Shown here: positions 57,303-64,000 of the stretch, piece by piece | Position numbering within the stretch: position 1 is the first letter of the stretch | How the letters are laid out: each line of letters begins with the position of its first letter | Assembly (NCBI GenBank): GCA_904066235.2 | Contig: CAJFCV020000001.1 | Location: forward strand, 6,014,001-6,078,000 | Reading direction: 5' to 3' | Length of the DNA stretch: 64,000 nt | Origin: Bursaphelenchus xylophilus | Taxonomy: Eukaryota; Nematoda; Chromadorea; Rhabditida; Aphelenchoididae | Made by a program: the position numbers and the translations under genes | The notes under the pieces: model-generated | Databases searched by the model: none | What the model saw: the letters and a program-made list of their open reading frames with translations, nothing else | Told to the model about the DNA's origin: nothing

Positions 57303-58284
57303 ATGCCTTCCGAAGTGCCAGTAGTTCTAATTTCGGGAGCTTCATCAGGAATTGGTCGCTCAACTGCTTTGGAACTGGCCAAACTCAAATGGAGATTATC
57401 GTTATCGGGCCGAAACGAAGAAGCCATGGCCGCAGTTGTGAAGGAGTGCAAGAAAACTGGAGCCACTGATGTGAGGTGTACAGGATGGAAAGCATAAATT
57501 ATTCTTTAGGTTACCACAACGGTTGGAGATTTGAGGGATGATGAGGTCGCGAAGGATTTTGTTGATCACACACTTCAAACATTTGGGAGGATTGATTCCC
57601 TGGTGAATGCAGCTGGGATTCTTGTAAATGGAACCGTGGAGGACTCCAGTTTGACTGATTATGACAAACAGTTTGATGTAAATGTCAGAAGGTGAGGTCA
57701 TCTTGTGTCAAATGATCTTCTCTTAGTATTATTGCCTTAACAAAATACGCGTTGCCCCACATCATTAAAACTAAAGGCACGATTGTCAACGTGAGCAGTG
57801 TGGCTGGAACAAATGCTGTGAGTCAGTTTTCCCCTGAAAAATAGCTAGTAATCCAGAATACGTATAATAAATATTATTTTAGTTCCCAGGTGTGACTTAT
57901 TACTGTATGTCCAAAGCAGCGCTGGATCAGTTTACCAAATGCTTGGCACTGGAGATGGCTCCTCATGGAGTGCGAGTAAATTCCGTGAAGTAAGTTGGTT
58001 TTTGCACTACTTACCCGATTTTAGTCCCGGAGTCATCGTAAGTAACATCCATCGACGTGCTGGTCTCGATGATGCCCAATACAAAGCTGTGAGTTAAAAT
58101 AAAACATTTATTACTAATTTTTTAGTTTCTTGAAAAGAGTAAAACAACGCATGCCCTGGGGCGTGTAGGAGAAGCGGAAGAAGTTGCCAAAGCCATCAAA
58201 TTCCTGGTTACCAATGAGTCCTCTTTTACTACGGGACATCTTCTGATGGTGGATGGAGGTAGAGGAATCATGACTCCACGCTAG
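57303..58284 (+). CDS. Classical short-chain dehydrogenase/reductase
   Basis: Six exons (57303-57470, 57510-57691, 57727-57817, 57883-57989, 58025-58088, 58126-58284) give 256 residues. The Rossmann cofactor motif is SGASSGIG (Gly12-Gly18). NAAG follows in the second exon. The catalytic Ser is in VNVSSVAG and the active-site YCMSK supplies Tyr154 and Lys158. SVNPGVI and the end FTTGHLLMVDGG complete the SDR fold. An Arg follows beta-2 (SGRN), which favours NADP(H). Substrate cannot be told; many nematode dhs paralogs share this layout. Its stop lies 21 bp from the stop of the convergent TPR gene. Confidence 0.92.
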
Positions 58285-58305
58285 ACAGACTCTCCGCTCG
58301 TCTTT

Positions 58306-60598
58306 TTAACAACGCATACAACCTCTGAACTGTGAAATTAAATAAATTATATTACTTACAGTAGTCAGATTGTCTTCGGTGACGACGATTCCCTCTTCCT
58401 TCTGGAAATTAAGTTCCTCTATGCTTCTTAAACCTTCTGGGTAAATGTCTGCCAGCGAATGAAGTGGCCTTTTGCTTTTCAAAGCTTGTTTCAGACCATC
58501 GGTGACTTCCTAAATATCGAGTCATGATGACACGCACGGATGACACTTACAAATCCATATAATAAGAAGAGACATACAACCAGAGGATAAAATTCGGGGA
58601 CGAATACTTCAGAAAACTCTTCGACATCACCTGCTTTGGTGGCCTGGACTAGCTTTCCGACGTTTGGGATCAATTTAATCGTTTCTGAAGTAAGTCTTCT
58701 TTCCACCCATTTCACATCAACTTACCCAACATATCATCGATGTTTGTTTTGTACAGCGCTGCTAGATTTGATAGTTTGCTGCCCGCAGCATCATTACTTT
58801 CTCCCATAGTGGCCTTCCTAAAGGAATAAATGATCTACAGGGTGCGGCAATTTTTTCTTTTTTCGGCCGGATTTGAATTGGCTGTAACCTTTTTATTTTT
58901 TGGCCAAATGTTATAGCCAATTCAAATCAAACTGCTGCACCCTGTAAAAAGATTAAACTTACACTGTAATTCGACCAATGTGTTTCTGTGCCATGGGATA
59001 ATCTTGGATGGAGGATATTCGTCTAAAAGCTTGTTCCAAATACCAGAATCTCTCAGCGAGGAAGACGATCGCCAATAAGGACCGGGGATTCATAATGGCG
59101 AAATCTAAGACTGTTAATACTGAATCAAAATCCGACTTACCACACAAACTCAGCACTTTTTTACAATCAATCATCGTATGCTGATCAATTTTTTTCTTGC
59201 TTTCCAGCGCCTTCGATATATAATATGAGTACTTTTGGACGGCAAGTTTCTAAAGTTTAGGAGACTTAAATAAAATTGATCTCACACGTGAGGATAAAGA
59301 AATATAGTATGGCGATATAAATCCATTGTTTCATAATGATTCGTGGATTCGGCATGAAGGGCCTGAAACAGATACCGTAAAGACAACAAAGACTTACATG
59401 AGCAAACCAAGTGATCATATAATCCGGGTTGACTTGTTGAGCAAGTTGCATTGTTTGGAATGCAGGGGTATACTGTAACAATAATGTCCATACCAATGAA
59501 AACTTACTTGTCCAGACCTTAGATATATCAACGAAAGGGCACACCAGGCCTTGTCATTCAATTTATTCAACTGGATTGATCTAATAAAACAGTGTGAGGC
59601 CTTCCTTAATTTAAATAACTTGGAGTATACTACTCCCAAGGATAAGTAATACTGTGACTTCTTTTGCATGGAACACTTTGAATTGATCGCTACTTTGATA
59701 CAATTCGCAGAACTAAAAGTGTTGCTGTTGTAAGACGGACCAATACAATGAAACAATTAAAAAAATCGGCTGATACCTTTCGAGATGTTGTTTTTCACCG
59801 GTATAATCAAAAAGACCGAGTAAACATAGGGCCAGATCATACCAAGAGTCAGCAAACTTGTTATTCTTTTCCAAAATCAACTTCAGATATTCACATCTCC
59901 TGTTAGCCAAATCAATCTTAGTTGAGATACCGTAGTCAGACAAATTTAAGATCTGGGTGCTCTTCATAAAAGCTTCTCCATGAAAACTATAAAATCATCA
60001 TAGCGAGCTGCATTACTTACCCTTGGATTATCCAACAAACCCCTTCCAAAGTTTTTAGTAGACAAACAGACTTCATTCCCTTTTTCAGTAATGCATTAAG
60101 AGAAGGGAATATCTCCTTTATCAACTCAACCTTTTCTTCAAAGGTTTCTTTCGACTTTGCCAACAAACTGACAACATACGAATATTGCAAATCGAAATGT
60201 TCTTGCAGATGAACTGGGAGCTTCAAGGACTTGATAAATCTTCCCTCCACCAAAGACTCCTCGTATTTCCCCATCAATTGATATACATTCATCAGCTAAG
60301 ACATTACGAATAACAGATCTAATCATACCTGGATGTGCCCCAACAAAGACTCAGGATCAATCTCAAGAACATGTTTGAAAACTCTGACCGCGGATTGTAA
60401 ACTGTTCTGTTTCTTGTAGGCTTCGCCCAACATGGACCAGAGGGGGATCGTGCTTTTGCTGGCTGCATCCTCCTTTCGAGCTTTGCATACTTGCAGAAGT
60501 TTCTGGAGTTTTACAACGGCTTTGTCCAAGTGCCCTTTATTTATATCCAAAATTGCTGCTTTCTTCAAAGCCGAGACTGCAACACCTTTCGAATCCAT
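58306..60598 (-). CDS. SKI3/TTC37-like TPR protein
   Basis: Twelve exons (60329-60598, 60021-60295, 59777-59986, 59508-59712, 59398-59472, 59288-59362, 59141-59249, 58963-59104, 58726-58817, 58551-58684, 58360-58509, 58306-58329) give about 586 residues. TPR-like helices run through most of it (LWSMLGEAYKKQNSLQSAV; LGVVYSKLFKLRKAS; WCALSLIYLRSGQ). NPDYMITWFAHALHAESTNH and the following TMDLYRHT resemble the SKI3/TTC37 C-terminal region, the scaffold of the cytoplasmic Ski helicase complex feeding the exosome. It is far shorter than human TTC37 (1,564), so it may be a reduced form or a different TPR protein. The last intron would be 30 nt and in frame, so it may be retained. The ATG follows TTTTCTAG directly. 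Confidence 0.6.
58838..58944. mobile_element. 107-bp mariner-type MITE in an intron
   Basis: The termini CAGGGTGCGGCA and TGCTGCACCCTG are inverted copies, and GATTTGAATTGGCT pairs with AGCCAATTCAAATC further in. TA flanks both sides (58836-58837, 58945-58946). It sits in intron 58818-58962 of the SKI3-like gene and makes that intron the longest in the gene. Confidence 0.85.
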
Positions 60599-60707
60599 CT
60601 AGAAAACAAAAACTTGCAAAAAAACTCGATAGATATAACCAGGCCATTAACTCATTGCAAAGACGATTTAAGACATCTGACAATTTATTCCTAGGTATAG
60701 ATACAAT
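60599..60707 (-). other. Putative intercistronic region of a nuo-6 / SKI3-like operon
   Basis: 109 nt between the nuo-6 stop and the downstream ATG on the same strand. On the minus strand an AATAAA signal lies 19-24 bases after the stop (60684-60689), and TTTTCTAG immediately precedes the downstream ATG. This is the standard nematode operon layout: cleavage signal, ~100-nt gap, SL2 acceptor. Confidence 0.72.
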
Positions 60708-61318
60708 TCAAATCATGGTGCCGTTTTGGCCAATATCTCCATCTCCGGCAGCAAACAATCTTCGGGCTTGTTGACGATCCCACCACAACGTCTCTCCATC
60801 AAAGCATTTCTCGTTATTCTTTTCCTAAAACCAAAATGAAAAAAAATATTTCGACTTACATGTTGCATATGACACATCCGGAAAAACAAGTAGAATCCAA
60901 GTAAGAAACCACCAACATAGAGAAGCACACTCTTAGGGCTATTATGGAAGAATTCTGCTTGTGTCATATCAGCCGAATACCATCTAAACATCGATGGACA
61001 AACGACAATACCCTCCTAAAAGAATATCACTTATTACAAACCAATCTTATTGAAAAACCTAAAGAGGTGATGTAGTACCTTGTACTTGTAGTTATAGGGG
61101 TCATACTCTCTTCTTAGGTATTCTTTCTTCAGAATCTCTTTCACTCTGTAACGCCAAAGAACGGCTTTTTTCTCAGCGTCAGTAAGATTGTATTCCTCTC
61201 CGGGCTTAAATTCCATTTTACCGTGAGACTCCCAGTATCCGAGGACTGGATCTTGCCATAACTTTGGCGATTTTATGTTCTGATTTGGAGCTTTCAAGAG
61301 CCTGAGAGACGCTCTCAT
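60708..61318 (-). CDS. nuo-6: NADH:ubiquinone oxidoreductase NDUFB4 subunit (NUO-6)
   Basis: Three exons (61079-61318, 60860-61015, 60708-60824) give 170 residues. EEYNLTDAEKKAVLWRYR, LKKEYLRREYDPYN, VCPSMFRWYSADMT and one membrane helix (VLLYVGGFLLGFYLFFRM) align in order with NDUFB4/B15 of mitochondrial complex I. The N-terminus is basic (MRASLRLLKAP), as in imported proteins. A basic/acidic tail ends GQNGTMI. NUO-6 is the worm NDUFB4, whose partial loss extends C. elegans lifespan. The ATG is directly preceded by TTTTTACAG, a likely trans-splice acceptor, and the gene heads a likely operon. Confidence 0.87.
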
Positions 61319-61832
61319 CTGTAAAAAATATTTTAAACAAGGAAACGCAAAACGGTACACACAAATTGATTTTTACACGAACGAAAAGGTACAGGAAATT
61401 ACAATTGAAATCTCGGCTTCATGGTAATTGGACAGAGTGAAATCTCGCTTTTCCTCTGGTTTGCGCACACACTTCCTTGAATTGTGTCAAATTTCACTCT
61501 AACAAATTTCCCCTGTCCAATTGACATATTCCGTCCAATTTCCATGAAGCCAATGAAATCTCGCTGCACAGCTAGCTAGCCGTGCAAAGAAAAAATAAAT
61601 TTTTATAATGTTGGCATTCCGTTTCAATCGATTTATTCGTTGTAGAACCGAAAAAATATTTTTTAGGCCTCGAAAATCCGACCAAATTCCTTCCTTCGAA
61701 ATAAACTTTTGGTTTTGTCGATTTGCCGCTTTTCTATGGTGAAAAACTTTTAACTCGCGTTGATTATTTTAATTTGACATTTACCAATACTATTTATTTT
61801 TATTTTGTAGGTTAGATCTATCGCCGAAAACC
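61319..61832. promoter_or_regulatory. Divergent region between nuo-6 and rps-21
   Basis: 514 bp holding both promoters. It contains the inverted pair at 61415-61551 and, nearer rps-21, an acceptor TATTTTGTAG (61801-61810) 22 nt before the rps-21 ATG that could be a trans-splice or 5' UTR intron site. Confidence 0.45.
61415..61551. repeat. Short inverted pair (19 bp, one mismatch)
   Basis: GGCTTCATGGTAATTGGAC (61415-61433) and GTCCAATTTCCATGAAGCC (61533-61551) are inverted copies with one difference, about 100 bp apart, and TGAAATCTCG also recurs around both. It may be a small degraded MITE in the nuo-6/rps-21 promoter region. Confidence 0.6.
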
Positions 61833-62183
61833 ATGCAGAACGACCAGAACGAACTTGTGGACCTCTACGTCCCAAGAAAATGGTAGGATTAAACTGTACC
61901 TGTTTATTCTGTTTTTAGCTCATCAAGCTCTCGCATTATCTCTGCCAAAGACCACGGATCCATCCAAATTGATTTCGTCGATGTTGACCCCCAAACCGGC
62001 CGTCTGATCCCCGGAAAGACCACCAGATACGCTATCTGCGGGGCTCTCCGTGCCATGGTAGGTATTGCAGATGCAGATATTGAAGCATGTGTTTTATTAA
62101 TTTTGTTTATATTTTAGGGAGAATCCGACGACTGTATCCTTCGTCTGGCCCAACGTGATGGTTTGATCCCCCAGAACATCTAA
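61833..62183 (+). CDS. rps-21: 40S ribosomal protein S21
   Basis: Three exons (61833-61882, 61919-62057, 62118-62183) give 84 residues, the size of eS21. It starts [20 protein letters not shown] and continues [13 protein letters not shown], then [17 protein letters not shown] and ILRLAQRDG, matching eukaryotic S21 throughout. It is a component of the small ribosomal subunit body, needed for 18S rRNA 3' end maturation. Converges on the Dispatched-family gene, with stops 215 bp apart. Confidence 0.97.
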
Positions 62184-62398
62184 TTTTGTTGAGTTTTTTG
62201 TTTATTAAACTTTGATCACATATATTTCGCATTTTTACGAGCTTGAAATTGTTGGTAAAAGTGATTAAGACTTATGGGTGACTAGCTTAGAATTCAAGGA
62301 GTTTATGGTATCAATTTTTATTAATCATTTATGTACAAATAATAGGTAGGATGGCACCGGAATTTTCGTCATGTTGGCATTGTTTAACGATGTGTCGG

Positions 62399-63881
62399 TC
62401 ATCGGTCTACTCGTTTTAGGTAGGATTCTCTTAATTGTACCGAATTTGCTTTCGATCGGCACATTTCACAGTCATCATGAGCTTTTTGTAAGAGGAATAA
62501 TGATAGTAAGGGAAGGAAGAAGAAAGTCGCAAATATGAAGCTGAATCCAGTTGAAACGAGGAGGAAGATGGCTACCTGGTAAAACGCATGGGTCTTCGAA
62601 CATAGCAAAGCAAACCCGGCTAGTCCACTTGAAAGGGCAGCCATGCTAACAGGGCGGGTCGATTTCTCAACCGCCGTTCTGATTCGATGTTCTGGGCAGA
62701 GTCTGGAAGATGGAAGAGCAGCCCCGTAATGTAATGTGTAGTCGAAGGAAAGACTGACAGCCAGCACCAGGATTACTGACTCCAGCATTCCAACCTCCCA
62801 ACCCATCAAAACTAATGTTCCACTACTACATACCACAATACAAACGATACTGATCATAGCGCAGACAGCTTGTAATCTACAAAAATTTAATATGAATCGA
62901 TTTGAAGCTTACCTTAAGATGCTTGCAGCGAATATCAGAACGACCAGGATACTGATGACCACAGACTGCGTTGAATCGGCGATAATAGATCGTTGTAAAT
63001 CGAACCAGGTGGACATCAGTCCCCATTCCGGAGTATACCACATCCCCTTTCGCTGGATGCTATTATCCAATAACTCAAATGATCTCGAAAGATTCCCGAA
63101 ACGATGAGAATACTTTAGCTTTGTAGGCAATAATGCTGTGTATCCGACAAATTCAAATGTTTTGTTGTGATATAGTGGAGTGTCATTGTAGCTTGTAAGG
63201 AGCTGGGATGTGGAAACTCTCATGCAATGGTCCAGATATCGATCTGTGAAGAGATTGTTGTTAACATTGCAACAGATACCACCGGGTTCGCAGGGAATCC
63301 GCTGACTCCAGTCGAGGAATCTGAAAAGGAGAGCACGGTAATTTCAAATTAAAATTTTGAATTTTATCTGCGAAAAATATTATAGAAAGCAAAGACTACT
63401 GTACCTTTCAGGCCAGAATTTGTGTTCGTGTTGTATAAAATACAAGGTCCGAAGTCTTAGAAGAAAGGCGGCCAAGCCTTTCATATCATCCACAGTTGAT
63501 AACTCCATGTCCGGATTGATGGATAATCTCGAGATTTCATGGGAATCAAAGAAGGATGACTGATCTTCCACAGCCACACCCCAAACCAACCGTATTGTCA
63601 AAGGAAGGGCTATCTTTTGCTCGATGAATTCAAACAATCTCTCGGCATTATTGTCATAAAACTCATTCGGATCGGATGCGATGAATAATTGAAGAGGATT
63701 ATATTGAGGTAGATGAAGGCCAGTTACACTCACATAACCACATGTGGCTGTGAGTGAGAAAAGAAGGAGGAGCCAGAGATAACGTGCTCTTAGGATTATA
63801 TTGAGGAGGACGGTTGATAACAAATACGATGTTCGGTCCGTAATTGTGTCATCGATTTGATATACGATGAATTTCCATGGT
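62399..63881 (-). CDS. Dispatched-family RND transporter, 3' part only
   Basis: Three exons (63405-63881, 62913-63320, 62399-62876) give about 454 C-terminal residues; the 5' part continues beyond position 64000. The piece begins PWKFIVYQIDD, then a membrane helix (RARYLWLLLLFSLTATCGYV), a long extracytosolic loop with cysteines, and five helices. The motif GWEVGMLESVILVLAVSLSF followed by DYTLHYG is diagnostic of Dispatched (RND superfamily), with the Asp in the fourth helix of the second half. Dispatched proteins export lipid-linked Hedgehog; the worm relatives (CHE-14 and PTD-2) act in apical secretion of epithelia. The exon upstream of 63927 was not resolved. Confidence 0.82.
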
Positions 63882-64000
63882 CTGAAAGCCAGTAGTTATT
63901 AGTTGCTGAATAGGTGTTAAGGTTACTTATATAGAAATGGAGACGGTGTTAGGAAAAATTATTTGATAAATTGCTTTTTTGATAGAAGTTTTAGAAATAG

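Overview
The window is a 64 kb piece of a nematode genome. The evidence is the gene content (close matches to worm-type frm-1, npp-16, sec-3, vps-50, pas-3, nuo-6 and rps-21 products), very short introns (mostly 30-60 nt) with TTTCAG/TTTTAG acceptors, splice acceptors lying directly against ATG codons (as in spliced-leader trans-splicing), two tight same-strand gene pairs that look like operons, and many short inverted-repeat elements flanked by TA. The species cannot be named from this sequence. All gene models were built by hand from reading frame and splice-site agreement; most close to a whole number of codons.

The centre of the window (13.7-39.4 kb, minus strand) is one gene for a giant protein 4.1 (FRM-1 type). 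It has a normal FERM plus FA head (exons 38067-39384) and a normal 4.1 C-terminal domain (13724-14764). Between them is a single exon of 20,945 nt. It contains 31 head-to-tail copies of a 576-bp (192-residue) unit covering 17,853 bp. The unit is repeated almost perfectly at the DNA level, and nearly all differences between copies are silent. The modelled protein is about 7,730 residues. This is the most remarkable feature of the window.

Left flank (2-13.3 kb, all minus strand): a four-helix membrane protein, NPP-16/Nup50, a small protein with a possible WRKY-GCM1/FLYWCH-like zinc finger, exocyst SEC-3 and a SEC-20 SNARE. Right flank (42-64 kb): COMMD4 (+), VPS-50/syndetin (-), ENY2 (+), a dual-specificity phosphatase (-), a 5.7 kb gene-poor repeat-rich stretch, a single-pass membrane protein (+), a PAS-3 then USE-1 pair (-), a short-chain dehydrogenase (+), a NUO-6/NDUFB4 then SKI3-like TPR pair (-), RPS-21 (+) and the 3' part of a Dispatched-family gene (-) that runs off the right edge.

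Five of the flanking genes act in membrane tethering, fusion or endosomal recycling: SEC-3, SEC-20, USE-1, VPS-50 and COMMD4. SEC-20 and USE-1 belong to the same ER SNARE complex. At least seven foldback/MITE-like elements are present. One is inserted inside another, two sit in the single long intron of sec-3 (one of which carries a tRNA-like sequence), and one lies in the last intron of the giant 4.1 gene.
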